Source: Rhodococcus yunnanensis NBRC 103083 (GTDB lineage: Bacteria; Actinomycetota; Actinomycetes; Mycobacteriales; Mycobacteriaceae). Taken from it: 64,000 bases of DNA. The stretch lies in NCBI RefSeq assembly GCF_001895005.1, contig NZ_BCXH01000013.1, positions 1-64,000 on the forward strand, written 5' to 3'. Shown in pieces: positions 30,068 through 38,532 of this stretch (positions are counted from its first letter, which is position 1; every line of letters starts with the position of its first letter). A program made the position numbers and the translations under genes. The notes beneath the pieces are model-generated. The model searched no databases. It was not told the DNA's origin and saw only the letters and a program-made list of their open reading frames with translations.

Positions 30068-30835
30068 ATGATCGGCGCTACCACCACTGGACCATCGACC
30101 GCCGAACGAGTTCGCAGCGCATGTTCGCGCGCGGACGGTGCAGCACTGGCGATCGAGGGCAGTGAGCCCATCGTGACCGCGCTGCACCACTTGCGATCCA
30201 ACGGCGAGGTGATCCTCGCGGTGCCGATGGATTCGACCCTGGGCGCCATCGCGTGGCAGTCGTCGCGCGCAGGGGTTCCCGCGGTGCTCGAGCTGACCGA
30301 TCACGCGCCGCTTGCGCTGCGTGAACCGGTTCGTTCGCTCGTGTGGTTGCGCGGCGATCTTCGACCGGTCCCGGAGTCCCTCATGCGGCCGATGGCAGGC
30401 GCGGTCGCCTCCGAGCATCCCCACCCGTCCCTGCTCGATGTCGGGCACAGCACGGTTCTTCTTCGTCTGATCCTGTCCTCCGCCGTCGTCGCCGACAGCA
30501 CGGGCGCCGAGCCGGTCGCCATCGACGATCTGCTCGCGGCCGAACCCGATCCGTTCTGGGAGATGGAAACCAGCTGGCTGCAGCATCTCGACGAGGATCA
30601 CGCAGACCTCGTCAACCAGCTTGCGCGACGCCTCCCGCCGTCGCTGCGACAAGGTCGCATTCGTCCGTTGGGCATCGACCGCTACGGCATTCGCCTGCGA
30701 ATCGAGAGCGACTACGGCGACAACGACGTCCGGCTCGGCTTCGCGGAACCCGTCGACGACATGGCCTCACTGAGCCGCGCGCTGCGCGTACTCGCCGGCT
30801 GCCCGTTCCTCAACGGACTGCGCGCACGGGGCTAG
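30068..30835 (+). CDS. DUF2470 domain-containing protein (Rv3839-like)
   Basis: A 255-residue cytoplasmic protein. The N-terminal half resembles flavin-reductase-like or heme-utilisation split-barrel proteins (EVILAVPMDSTLGAIAW, VLELTDHAPLALREPVRSLVWLRGDLRPV). The C-terminal 80 residues carry DUF2470 (WLQHLDEDHADLVNQLARRL...IDRYGIRLRI), a domain found in heme-degrading HugZ-type proteins. With the iron box just upstream, a role in iron or heme handling is likely; the chemistry is not shown. Confidence 0.82.
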   Translation: MIGATTTGPSTAERVRSACSRADGAALAIEGSEPIVTALHHLRSNGEVILAVPMDSTLGAIAWQSSRAGVPAVLELTDHAPLALREPVRSLVWLRGDLRPVPESLMRPMAGAVASEHPHPSLLDVGHSTVLLRLILSSAVVADSTGAEPVAIDDLLAAEPDPFWEMETSWLQHLDEDHADLVNQLARRLPPSLRQGRIRPLGIDRYGIRLRIESDYGDNDVRLGFAEPVDDMASLSRALRVLAGCPFLNGLRARG

Positions 30836-30851
30836 CCCTCATACTCGTGAG

Positions 30852-31658
30852 GTGATCGATGCGAAGACCTGGTTGAACCCGCCCTCACCCGAAACCGGCC
30901 CACCGATCGATCCTGCCGAGCGGCGTGCGATCAAGATCGAGATCGCCATCGTTCTGCTCGTCACGTTCGGGTTGAGCGGGCTGAGCAGCATCCTCTCGCT
31001 CGTCGAGGACGCGCTGCTGGCCGGCAGCCTGTCGGATCAGACCGTCGCGCTGAACACGTCGAGTTCCAGTCTCGGCCTCATCGACCTGCTGTATCAGCTT
31101 CTCCGCATTCTCCGTTTGTGTGCGTGGGGCGCGCTCGGGCTGTACCTACTGTGGCGGGCGGGGCTCGGCCCACGACTCGTCGGTCTCGCGAGGCCACGCT
31201 GGCGGACCGACGGGCTGCAGGGCGTCGGCCTCGCCGCGCTCATCGGGCTTCCCGGATTGGTCCTGTACCTCGTCGCGAACGCTCTCGGCTTCAACCTGAC
31301 GGTCGTGCCCAGTGCCATCGACGACCACTGGTGGCGCGTTCCTGCCCTCGTCCTGTACGCATTCGCGAACTCGGGTGCCGAGGAGATCATCGTCGTCGCG
31401 TATCTGATCTCGCGGCTGCGACGCCTCGGTCTCAGCGAGAACACATCGTTGCTGGCCTCGGCGCTTCTTCGAGGCTCGTACCACCTCTACCAGGGGCTCG
31501 GCGGCGGGATCGGCAATGTCGTGATGGGGCTGGTCTTCGGCCGCTACTGGCAGAAGACCGGTCGGTTGTGGCCGTTGCTGCTCGCGCACGCGTTGATCGA
31601 CATCGTCGCTTTCGTCGGCTACACAGCACTTCGCGACCATCTGTCGTGGCTGCCGTAG
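30852..31658 (+). CDS. CPBP family intramembrane glutamic protease
   Basis: A 268-residue membrane protein with about seven to eight helices. The CPBP motif is AEEIIVVAYLISRLRRLG near residue 177, followed by SYHLYQG and the last catalytic-helix histidine in LLLAHALIDIVAFVGY. The proteolytic glutamate pair and both histidine positions are kept. GTG start 16 bp after the DUF2470 gene, so probably in the same iron-controlled transcript. Confidence 0.85.
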   Translation: MIDAKTWLNPPSPETGPPIDPAERRAIKIEIAIVLLVTFGLSGLSSILSLVEDALLAGSLSDQTVALNTSSSSLGLIDLLYQLLRILRLCAWGALGLYLLWRAGLGPRLVGLARPRWRTDGLQGVGLAALIGLPGLVLYLVANALGFNLTVVPSAIDDHWWRVPALVLYAFANSGAEEIIVVAYLISRLRRLGLSENTSLLASALLRGSYHLYQGLGGGIGNVVMGLVFGRYWQKTGRLWPLLLAHALIDIVAFVGYTALRDHLSWLP

Positions 31659-31693
31659 GGCACTGAGGGCCGACTGCTGGGTACAGTCGATGC

Positions 31694-33100
31694 GTGAACG
31701 ACGACCAGCGGAATCGGGGGATCCCCAGGCAGGGCCCACCGCACCCGCCGCGCCGTGTTCCGCCGCCACCCGGCTATCGACCGCCGCCGGGCACTCGGCC
31801 ACCTCCGCCGCGCAGGCCGGATGTGCCACCACCGGAAGGCACCCAGGTCATCCGCCGTGACGGTCGCCCGTCGGGGCCGCCGCAGCCGGGTCCACACGGG
31901 CCACAGGCCTGGTCACAGGCTCCCGAACCGGGTTCCCTCTCGCGGGGACCGAACCCGACCCAGCACTATCCGAGTAACCGGCGCTCGGAAGAACGGCGGG
32001 GTGAACAGGATCGCATCCAGTACGCGCCACGGCAGAATCCGCAGCCGTACACCGAGGAACCTCCGCGTCGGCAGCCACCACGCCGCGACCCACCGCCGCC
32101 TCAGCGGCCACTTCGTCGACCCGAACCACCGACACCTCCGCGCGCCCGCAGGAAGCGGCATTGGGGACGACGGTTCGGGGTGACCTTCCTCGCGCTACTG
32201 CTCGTCTTCGGCGGCCTCCTCTACTACGTCGACAGCTCGCTCACGCGTGTCGACGCCCTGAGCAACTACGACGGCCGAATCGCCGACACACCGGGCACCA
32301 ACTGGCTGCTGGTGGGATCCGACAGTCGTACCGGCCTGACTCCCGAGCAGGAAGCTGCGCTGGCGACGGGCGGCGAGACGGGGCCGTCCCGCACCGACAC
32401 GATCATCCTCATCCACATGCCCGAAGGCAGCGGGCCTGCGACGATGGTCAGCCTCCCGCGCGATTCGTACGTGTCGATCCCCGGGTACGGCGAGGACAAA
32501 CTCAATGCGTCGTTCGCGTTCGGCGGCGCCCCGCTGCTGGTCCAGACAGTCGAAGGCGCAACGGGACTACGCGTGGACCACTACGCGGAGATCGGGTTCG
32601 GCGGGTTCGCCGGCATCGTCGACGCAATCGGCGGCGTCGACGTCTGCTTGAACAACGCCATCAGCGACCCGTTGGCAGGAATCGACCTCCCGGCAGGATG
32701 CCAGGAGTTGGCGGGCTCGGAGGCACTCGGGTTCGTCCGCTCTCGCGCGACGGCGCTCGCCGACCTCGACCGCATGAACAACCAGCGGCAATTCATGTCT
32801 GCGTTGCTCGCGAAAGCCACAAGCCCTGCCACCTTCCTCAATCCGTTGCGGGTGTGGCCGCTCGTCAAGGACACCGTGAACTCCCTCAGTGTCGATTCCG
32901 GCGATCACATCTGGAATCTCGGGGCGTTGGCGTGGGCCATGCGCGGCGATCTCATCACCACGACCGTGCCGGTGGCCGGGTTCGAGGACACCGACGTGGG
33001 GAACGTTCTGATATGGGACGACGACCGCGCGTCGCAATTCTTCGGCGCCCTGGCCGACGACCGTCAAATCCCCGAAGAACTCCGGACTTCCGGCCCCTGA
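31694..33100 (+). CDS. LytR-CpsA-Psr (LCP) family cell-wall ligase
   Basis: A 468-residue envelope protein. Residues 1-155 are cytoplasmic and extremely Pro/Arg-rich, followed by one membrane helix near 160-177 (VTFLALLLVFGGLLYYV). The LCP domain follows: NWLLVGSDSRTGL near 197, SRTDTIILIHMP, MVSLPRDSYVSIPGYGEDKLNASFAFGG and ALGFVRSRATALADLDRMNNQRQFM. LCP enzymes join arabinogalactan or other secondary polymers to peptidoglycan. The arginines and aspartates that bind pyrophosphate are all present. GTG start. Confidence 0.93.
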   Translation: MNDDQRNRGIPRQGPPHPPRRVPPPPGYRPPPGTRPPPPRRPDVPPPEGTQVIRRDGRPSGPPQPGPHGPQAWSQAPEPGSLSRGPNPTQHYPSNRRSEERRGEQDRIQYAPRQNPQPYTEEPPRRQPPRRDPPPPQRPLRRPEPPTPPRARRKRHWGRRFGVTFLALLLVFGGLLYYVDSSLTRVDALSNYDGRIADTPGTNWLLVGSDSRTGLTPEQEAALATGGETGPSRTDTIILIHMPEGSGPATMVSLPRDSYVSIPGYGEDKLNASFAFGGAPLLVQTVEGATGLRVDHYAEIGFGGFAGIVDAIGGVDVCLNNAISDPLAGIDLPAGCQELAGSEALGFVRSRATALADLDRMNNQRQFMSALLAKATSPATFLNPLRVWPLVKDTVNSLSVDSGDHIWNLGALAWAMRGDLITTTVPVAGFEDTDVGNVLIWDDDRASQFFGALADDRQIPEELRTSGP

Positions 33101-33130
33101 CAACGAAGTTCGAGCGGTAATCTGATCTCC

Positions 33131-33673
33131 ATGACGTCGACCGAGAACGACAGTGCGTTCCACGATCTCCTGCGAGCACAGATCGGACACGAGTTCGCGG
33201 CCTCACAGCAATACATCGCAATCGCAGTCTGGTTCCACAGCAACGACTTGCCACAACTTGCCCGACGCTTCTACGCGCAGGCGAGCGAGGAACGCGGTCA
33301 CGCAATGATGATGGTGCAGTACCTGATCGACAAGGACGTCACCGTCGCCGTTCCCGGCGTGCCGGACGTCGTCACCGAGTTCGCGAAAATCGCCGAACCC
33401 GTGGAACTCGCCCTGAGCCAAGAGAAGACGGTCACCGAGCAGATCACCGCACTCGCCCGCACTGCACGAGAGTCGGGCGACTACATCGGCGAACGCTTCG
33501 TGCAGTGGTTTCTCCAGGAACAGGTCGAGGAAGTTGCGAGCGTGCGCAGGCTGCTCAATATCGTGCACCGCGCAGGCGGAGAACTGTTCGATGTAGAGGA
33601 ATACGTCGCTCGCGAAACGACGGCGCGGGTGAACCGGACCACAAACGCACCCAAACAAGCGGGAATCATCTGA
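33131..33673 (+). CDS. Ferritin, first of a tandem pair
   Basis: A 180-residue non-heme ferritin (bacterial Ftn/BfrB type) storing iron as ferric mineral in a 24-mer. The di-iron ferroxidase ligands are recognisable in HEFAASQQYIAIAVWF (Glu near 17), EERGHAMMMVQ (Glu and His near 50-54) and SQEKTVTEQI. It starts 30 bp after the LCP gene, apparently without an iron box of its own, and is clearly paralogous to the next gene but lacks its C-terminal APHAAGG tail. Confidence 0.93.
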   Translation: MTSTENDSAFHDLLRAQIGHEFAASQQYIAIAVWFHSNDLPQLARRFYAQASEERGHAMMMVQYLIDKDVTVAVPGVPDVVTEFAKIAEPVELALSQEKTVTEQITALARTARESGDYIGERFVQWFLQEQVEEVASVRRLLNIVHRAGGELFDVEEYVARETTARVNRTTNAPKQAGII

Positions 33674-33714
33674 ACATTTCCCCTGGTGGAAGTAAAGAAT
33701 TAGGCGAATCTTAT

Positions 33715-33733
33715 TTAGGCAACCTTCGCCTCA
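33715..33733 (+). promoter_or_regulatory. IdeR-type iron box before the second ferritin
   Basis: TTAGG, nine bases, CCTCA fits the IdeR half-site spacing, set inside a longer inverted repeat (CTTATTTAGGC at 33710 paired with GCCTCAATAAG ending at 33738). A second degenerate TTAGG half-site begins at 33700, suggesting tandem IdeR binding. In M. tuberculosis, IdeR bound to boxes ahead of bfrB activates it when iron is plentiful, so activation rather than repression is likely here. Confidence 0.72.
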
Positions 33734-33785
33734 ATAAGGACGCGCTTGGATGACAATGTGCTCTGACCAGCATATTCTCTTCTTC

Positions 33786-34340
33786 ATGAGCGCAGACATC
33801 AAAGAAACCACACATTCGAAGTTCCACGCACTTCTCCGCGACCAGATTCGCAACGAATTCAATGCGTCGCATCAGTACATCGCAACTGCGGTGTATTTCG
33901 ACAACGTCGACCTGCCGCAGTTGGCCAAGCACTTCTACGCGCAGGCCGTCGAAGAGCGTAACCACGCGATGATGATCGTTCAGTACTTCCTGGACCGCGA
34001 CATCACCGTCGAACTCACCGGAGTCGACCCGTCGAAGTCCGTCTTCACCGATGCGCGCGAGCCGATCGCCCTGGCTCTGGCACAGGAAGAGACCGTCACC
34101 GATCAGATCATCACCCTCGCGAGCACGGCCCGCGAAGAGGGCGACTACCTGGGCGAGCAGTTCATGCAGTGGTTCCTCAAGGAGCAGGTCGAGGAAGTTG
34201 CCAGCATGAAGACGCTGCTCAACATCGCCGACCGCGCAGGACACAACCTGTTCGATCTCGAAGAGTTCGTCGCCCGAGAGTTCTCCGGCGCAGCCGCTGC
34301 CGACGCAGGTGCACCGCACGCTGCCGGCGGTTCCATCTAG
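33786..34340 (+). CDS. bfrB: Ferritin BfrB-like
   Basis: A 184-residue ferritin closely resembling mycobacterial BfrB, including YIATAVYFDNVDLPQLAKHFYAQAVEERNHAMMIVQYFLDRD, FLKEQVEEVASMKTLL and the C-terminal tail GAPHAAGG. Ferroxidase Glu and His residues are conserved. ATG 33786 matches the family start. ATG 33750 has a better RBS (AAGGA at 33736) and would add 12 residues, so the start is uncertain. Preceded by an iron box and followed by a strong terminator. Confidence 0.93.
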   Translation: MSADIKETTHSKFHALLRDQIRNEFNASHQYIATAVYFDNVDLPQLAKHFYAQAVEERNHAMMIVQYFLDRDITVELTGVDPSKSVFTDAREPIALALAQEETVTDQIITLASTAREEGDYLGEQFMQWFLKEQVEEVASMKTLLNIADRAGHNLFDLEEFVAREFSGAAAADAGAPHAAGGSI

Positions 34341-34358
34341 CACGCCCGCTGCGCTCAC

Positions 34359-34391
34359 AGGTGGCACGACCCCGACGGGGCCGTGCCACCT
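34359..34391 (+). terminator. Hairpin terminator after bfrB
   Basis: AGGTGGCACG pairs with CGTGCCACCT, with an inner CCCC/GGGG stem. It stands between the convergent bfrB and DUF5926 genes and could stop transcription from both sides. The sequence CCGTGCCACCTGG recurs just downstream at 34404. No U-tract follows, as often in actinobacteria. Confidence 0.8.
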
Positions 34392-34420
34392 GGCTTGTCA
34401 GCCCCGTGCCACCTGGTTAT

Positions 34421-35326
34421 TCAGCGCAGTGTGACCTGACGGCCGCGTAGGCCGTCACGCGAGCGTCGTTGCTCCGACGTCAGCGGCGCATCCACGGCGA
34501 GCGCCTCCGCCAGCTTGACACCGAATTCGCTTGTGGGCGTTGCCCATTCGGTGGGATGCAACTCCGGATCCAAGTCGAACACCGGCACCAGAAGTCCGTG
34601 CGTGCGGAACGAACCCGCGTACCGCGAGCCCTCCCCCAACGTGAGATCTCCTGCGGCATGCAGCCGTGCCAGCGCGAGCATCAGCTCGTCCTCGCTCTCC
34701 GGCCGCACCCATCGCAGATGCGCCTTGTCCCCGGCGTCGACCCACCACGCGGCGACGAGACCGTCGCCCTCGAGCCGCGCCGACGGCATGATCGCCTGGT
34801 TCGCCCGCTCCACGGTAGCCGCGACATCCGGTGCAGGATCGACGTTTTCGGGCAGCCACCAGTTGAAATCCTGATGCACGGTGATGTCCAGCTCCACGGC
34901 CGGATCGAGAACCTCCGCGAGTGCGGCCGTATTGCCGTCGGGATTGGCCGCGTCGAGCGACTCACCCGGCTGCGACGTCGACGCCCACCGCAGTGCGCTG
35001 CTCAGATCGGCAGCCGGATTCGGCGAATGCGCCTGCACCTGCAGACCGGCGAACCCTCGTTCGACACCGCCCTCCTCGCGCACCAACGCCGCTACGGCAC
35101 CGGGAAGCACCGTCGCGATGGTCACCGCCCGGCCACCGATCTCCACGGGCGCCGTCGCCGAGGGCACGAACTCACGCAGTGCGACAAGATCGCACTCGGC
35201 CTTCACACCATGGAACGGACGTACCGGCGCAGCCTGCAGGCTCTCCCGCTCGGCTTCCCGCAGCGCCAGCTTCGCCGCTCGGTTGCTGTCCTGCTTCGGA
35301 CCACTGTTTCTTTTGCTCTTACCCAC
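34421..35326 (-). CDS. DUF5926 family protein
   Basis: A 301-residue soluble protein. It opens with a short basic segment (MGKSKRNSGPKQDSNRAAKLALREAERESLQ) and then an actinobacteria-specific domain with LREFVPSATAPVEI and FNWWLPENVDPAPDVAATVERANQAIMPSARL. I recall this pattern as DUF5926, sometimes mislabelled SecA-related because of a shared short motif in other proteins. No catalytic motif is evident. It is on the same strand as the downstream glycerophosphodiesterase operon. Confidence 0.78.
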   Translation of the reverse strand: MGKSKRNSGPKQDSNRAAKLALREAERESLQAAPVRPFHGVKAECDLVALREFVPSATAPVEIGGRAVTIATVLPGAVAALVREEGGVERGFAGLQVQAHSPNPAADLSSALRWASTSQPGESLDAANPDGNTAALAEVLDPAVELDITVHQDFNWWLPENVDPAPDVAATVERANQAIMPSARLEGDGLVAAWWVDAGDKAHLRWVRPESEDELMLALARLHAAGDLTLGEGSRYAGSFRTHGLLVPVFDLDPELHPTEWATPTSEFGVKLAEALAVDAPLTSEQRRSRDGLRGRQVTLR

Positions 35327-35335
35327 GACCGAAAC

Positions 35336-36103
35336 CTACACGCTGGACAGCCACGCCCGCGTTCGCCCAGGATTGTTCGTCGCGATCCATCCGACACCCA
35401 GATCGCGACACAGTTCCACGTCTTGCTTCTCGTCGACCGTCCAGCAATACGTCGCACGTCCCGACGCGGCTGCCCTGTCGACGATGGTCGGATGTTCCCG
35501 CAGACTGCGGATCGACGGCCCGACGGCAGTGGCTCCCACCGTCGTCGCCGCGCCCCCGCCGAGGTAGTACGACGAGTCCCCGAGCAACACCGTCGGCAGC
35601 AGCGGCGCCGAACGCCGGATCCGCCACACCGCCGTGGGCGCGAAGGACATGATGACCGCACGCGAATGGTCCGCGGAGGCGGGCTGTGCGATGCCGAACC
35701 GATGCAACTCCGCGAGGACCTTGCTCTCGATCAGGCTTCCGTAGCGCACCGGGTGCTTGGTCTCGATGAACAGTTTGGTGGGTTTGCTGTTCCAGCTGAG
35801 TACCAACTCGATCAGGTCCGCGAGAGTCAGCAGTTCGGCGGGCTCGGTGTCGTCGCCGTAATCGAACGTCTTGAGTGTGTCGTAGGACAGTTCACTGACG
35901 ATGCCGGTACCGGACGACGTTCGGTCGACGCGGCGGTCGTGGACGCACACGATGTGGCCGTCCCTGGTGAGCCGAACATCGCATTCGAGCCCGTCGGCGC
36001 CTTCCCGCAACGCCAGATCGTATGCGGCGAGCGTGTGTTCCTTCTTCTCCGCCGACGCCCCTCGATGCGCGACGACGAACGGCCCACGCCGGTCGGTGCT
36101 CAT
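35336..36103 (-). CDS. glpQ: Glycerophosphodiester phosphodiesterase
   Basis: A 255-residue GDPD enzyme hydrolysing glycerophosphodiesters to glycerol-3-phosphate and an alcohol. The hallmark HRGASAEKKEHTLAAY begins near residue 13. GADGLECDVRLTRDGHIVCVHD supplies the metal-binding E, D and second H, and LFIETKH follows. There is no signal peptide, so it is cytoplasmic, like GlpQ1 (Rv3842c as I recall). The start ATG 36103 overlaps the upstream membrane gene stop by 4 bp. Confidence 0.93.
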   Translation of the reverse strand: MSTDRRGPFVVAHRGASAEKKEHTLAAYDLALREGADGLECDVRLTRDGHIVCVHDRRVDRTSSGTGIVSELSYDTLKTFDYGDDTEPAELLTLADLIELVLSWNSKPTKLFIETKHPVRYGSLIESKVLAELHRFGIAQPASADHSRAVIMSFAPTAVWRIRRSAPLLPTVLLGDSSYYLGGGAATTVGATAVGPSIRSLREHPTIVDRAAASGRATYCWTVDEKQDVELCRDLGVGWIATNNPGRTRAWLSSV

Positions 36104-37104
36104 GGCGTCGTCGCCCCTTCTTCGGCAGGCACGGATGTGGTGGGCTCGGAACCGGCAGGTTCGGGCGCGGGTCGGTTGGCTGCGATCACCCAGCGCGTGG
36201 GCGCGGGTCGATCGGTACCGCGCAGGCTCCGACTCTCGACGTCGCGCATCACCCGCAGCGTCAGGAATGCAACCCCGGCCGCGACGAGCGCCAGTACGGC
36301 CGAGAACAGAACTCCGTCGGCCCTGGCCTGCAGGGTCTCGCGTGTACGCCACAGGATCGCGGCGAGCACGAGCAACCAGTTCACGACCCAGCATGCCCAC
36401 CAGATCCGCACGAGCACTGTCAGCCTGGGGCGGTCGCTTCGGCCACGAACGTCGACCAACTCGGTGAGGAACACTCCCGGAAGCACGAGCGAGACGACGG
36501 GAAGCAGACAGCCGAGGAACAGCGTCCGTGACGTCCGAGGTTCACAGGCACCCGAACGTTCGAAGAATTCACGTCTGCTTCGGACGAGCCAGCACGTCGA
36601 CGCCACCGCCGCGGCCACGCCGATGACGATCGAGGCGATCTGCGCGAACAACACGAGTGCGTCCGAGGCGACGAGCGCCGTGCGGCTGACGAGCCACGTC
36701 CGGTTGTACAGCAGAATTCCGTACCGGACGAACTCGGCCACGGAGGCGAGCAGAAGCAGAACCCCGGTGAGAACCAGAAGACCCGATGCGGATGCGGCCC
36801 ATCGATCGAGTCGCGGCGGACGCCCCTCGTCGCGGCGCACAGGCCGATCGACGAGCCCCCAGCGCGGGATCTCGTCGTAGTGCGGTCTCGTTCGCGGTTG
36901 CCGCGGTATCGGCGATCGGGCGGCAACCGGCGTTCTGCTCTTGGGCTTACGGGCCACCCAGCGGAAATTTCGAACACCCTGCGCGGGAGCCTGCACGGAC
37001 ACAGGCGACAGCAGAACCCCATGGCAGCGCGGACACCACACCGCAGGGAGGTTCCCCACCGGCCACCGCGTGGCGCAGCGCGCGCAGACCTGGAATGCGG
37101 GCAC
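36100..37104 (-). CDS. DUF4328 membrane protein with N-terminal zinc ribbon
   Basis: A 334-residue protein. The N-terminus has CARC and, 20 residues on, WCPRC, a four-cysteine zinc ribbon. A basic linker leads to six or so membrane helices typical of DUF4328 (LLVLTGVLLLLASVAEFVRYGILLYNR; RIWWACWVVNWLLVLAAILWR). The C-terminal tail is Pro/Glu-rich. Middle gene of a rhodanese - DUF4328 - GDPD operon with overlaps of 1 and 4 bp. Position recalls Rv3843c. Function unknown. Confidence 0.85.
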   Translation of the reverse strand: MPAFQVCARCATRWPVGNLPAVWCPRCHGVLLSPVSVQAPAQGVRNFRWVARKPKSRTPVAARSPIPRQPRTRPHYDEIPRWGLVDRPVRRDEGRPPRLDRWAASASGLLVLTGVLLLLASVAEFVRYGILLYNRTWLVSRTALVASDALVLFAQIASIVIGVAAAVASTCWLVRSRREFFERSGACEPRTSRTLFLGCLLPVVSLVLPGVFLTELVDVRGRSDRPRLTVLVRIWWACWVVNWLLVLAAILWRTRETLQARADGVLFSAVLALVAAGVAFLTLRVMRDVESRSLRGTDRPAPTRWVIAANRPAPEPAGSEPTTSVPAEEGATTP

Positions 37105-37448
37105 TAGAGGATTCTCGCCTCGGCGCCGTCGTCACGCACGAGGGGACGGCCGGAGTGCTGCCACGCCGACATACCACCGTCGACGTTGATGGCGTCGTAC
37201 CCGATCTGGTTGAGATATTCGACGACGCGAGCAGACCTGCCGCCTGCCTTGCACACCACGTACAGCCGAGCGTCGATGTCGACCTCGGCGAGCCGGGACG
37301 GCACCTCGCTCATCGGGATGTGCACGGCACCCGGCGCATGGCCCTGCTCCCATTCGTCGTTCTCTCGGACGTCGAGCAGAATCACCGGCTCCGAGAGATC
37401 GGACGGCAGTTCGGCGGCGGACACGGAGGGCAGACCCGAAGCAGACAC
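37104..37448 (-). CDS. Single-domain rhodanese-like sulfurtransferase
   Basis: A 114-residue rhodanese domain protein. The catalytic loop VVCKAGGRSARVVEYL gives the active cysteine near residue 66 in the CxxGxR context of true sulfurtransferases. VILLDVRENDEWEQGHAPGAVHIPMSEV is the N-terminal signature. First gene of the three-gene operon, overlapping the DUF4328 start by one base. Likely role in sulfur transfer or cyanide/thiol detoxification. Confidence 0.93.
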   Translation of the reverse strand: MSASGLPSVSAAELPSDLSEPVILLDVRENDEWEQGHAPGAVHIPMSEVPSRLAEVDIDARLYVVCKAGGRSARVVEYLNQIGYDAINVDGGMSAWQHSGRPLVRDDGAEARIL

Positions 37449-37497
37449 TCCCCGATCTTGTCACGCGTGAGCCGAGCCCTGCCACCCACGAAGATAG

Positions 37498-37558
37498 TTA
37501 TCCACATTATCCACAGGCCACTCCACAGAATTCGGACATGCACCGGTTTTCATCCACA
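37498..37558 (+). promoter_or_regulatory. Cluster of DnaA boxes
   Basis: Two perfect TTATCCACA boxes sit directly head-to-tail at 37498-37506 and 37507-37515. A third near-perfect box, TCATCCACA, is at 37550-37558, all on the same strand in the 145-bp divergent gap between the rhodanese and LLM genes. This may be a DnaA-responsive promoter or a titration site. No replication genes are near, so it is not oriC. Confidence 0.75.
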
Positions 37559-37593
37559 GGCTTGCCCGCGCCGAAACTCATAGGATTCGGTCC

Positions 37594-38532
37594 ATGGCCG
37601 ACATCGAACTCAGAATTTTCACCGAACCTCAGCAGGGCGCGACCTACGACGACCTCGTCCGTGTGGCCCAGGCCGCGGAGCAACTCGGATTCGGCGCATT
37701 CTTTCGCTCCGACCACTATCTGGCAATGAATTCCGACGGGCTCCCCGGACCGACCGACGCGTGGATCACACTCGCCGGAATCGCACGGGAGACCTCGACG
37801 ATCCGACTCGGCACCCTCGTCACCTCGGCGACGTTCCGGTACCCGGGACCGCTCGCGATCAGCGTCGCGCAGGTCGACGCGATGAGCGGCGGCCGCGTCG
37901 AGCTCGGCCTCGGCGCCGGGTGGTTCGAGGCCGAACACGCGGCGTACGGAATTCCGTTCCCGCCGTTGGGCGAGCGATTCGACCGGCTCGAAGAATCGTT
38001 GGCGGTGATCACCGGCCTGTGGGAAACGCCTGTCGGACAAAGATTCTCGTACGACGGCACGCACTATCCCATCTCCGATTCGCCTGCACTTCCCAAACCG
38101 GTGCAGAGCCCTCGTCCGCCGATTCTGATCGGCGGCGGCGGCAAGAAACGGACGCCTGCTCTCGCCGCGAAGTACGCCGACGAGTTCAACATTCCGTTCG
38201 CCTCGCTCGCGGACACGCGCACGCAGTTCGACCGCGTCCGCGCGGCGTGCACGTCCGTCGGCCGCGATCCTGCCTCGCTCGCATACTCGACGGCGTTGGT
38301 CCTGTGCTGCGGGAAAACCGAGGACGAGGTGGCTCGCCGGGCCGCGGCGATCGGCCGCGACGTGTCCGACCTGCGCGAGAACGGCGCCGCGGGCTCACCG
38401 GCCGAGCTCGTCGACAAGATCGGACGCTTCGGCGAGCTGGGCGCGTCGCGGGTGTACCTGCAGACCCTCGACCTGAGCGATCTCGACCATCTGGGGCTCG
38501 TCGCGTCCGAGGTGATGAGTCAGCTGCGCTGA
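37594..38532 (+). CDS. LLM class F420-dependent oxidoreductase
   Basis: A 312-residue luciferase-like (TIM barrel) protein. Typical motifs are LRIFTEPQQGATYDDLVRVAQAAEQLGFGAFFRSDHYL, TSTIRLGTLVTSATFRYPGPLAISVAQVDAMSGGRVELGLGAGW and PPILIGGGGKKRTPALAAKYADEFN. This sub-type in actinobacteria generally uses coenzyme F420 as hydride donor. Substrate unknown. Its 3' end overlaps that of the convergent acyltransferase by 13 bp. Confidence 0.88.
   Translation: MADIELRIFTEPQQGATYDDLVRVAQAAEQLGFGAFFRSDHYLAMNSDGLPGPTDAWITLAGIARETSTIRLGTLVTSATFRYPGPLAISVAQVDAMSGGRVELGLGAGWFEAEHAAYGIPFPPLGERFDRLEESLAVITGLWETPVGQRFSYDGTHYPISDSPALPKPVQSPRPPILIGGGGKKRTPALAAKYADEFNIPFASLADTRTQFDRVRAACTSVGRDPASLAYSTALVLCCGKTEDEVARRAAAIGRDVSDLRENGAAGSPAELVDKIGRFGELGASRVYLQTLDLSDLDHLGLVASEVMSQLR

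Noticed and set aside
34469..36880. 803-codon plus-strand open frame
   Set aside because: It runs antisense through DUF5926, glycerophosphodiesterase and DUF4328 genes, is Arg/Ser-rich with no family motif, and exists because of the GC-rich codon bias opposite well-supported genes.
37498..37558. Chromosomal origin oriC
   Set aside because: Only three DnaA boxes, with no AT-rich unwinding region and no dnaA, dnaN, rpmH or parAB genes nearby.
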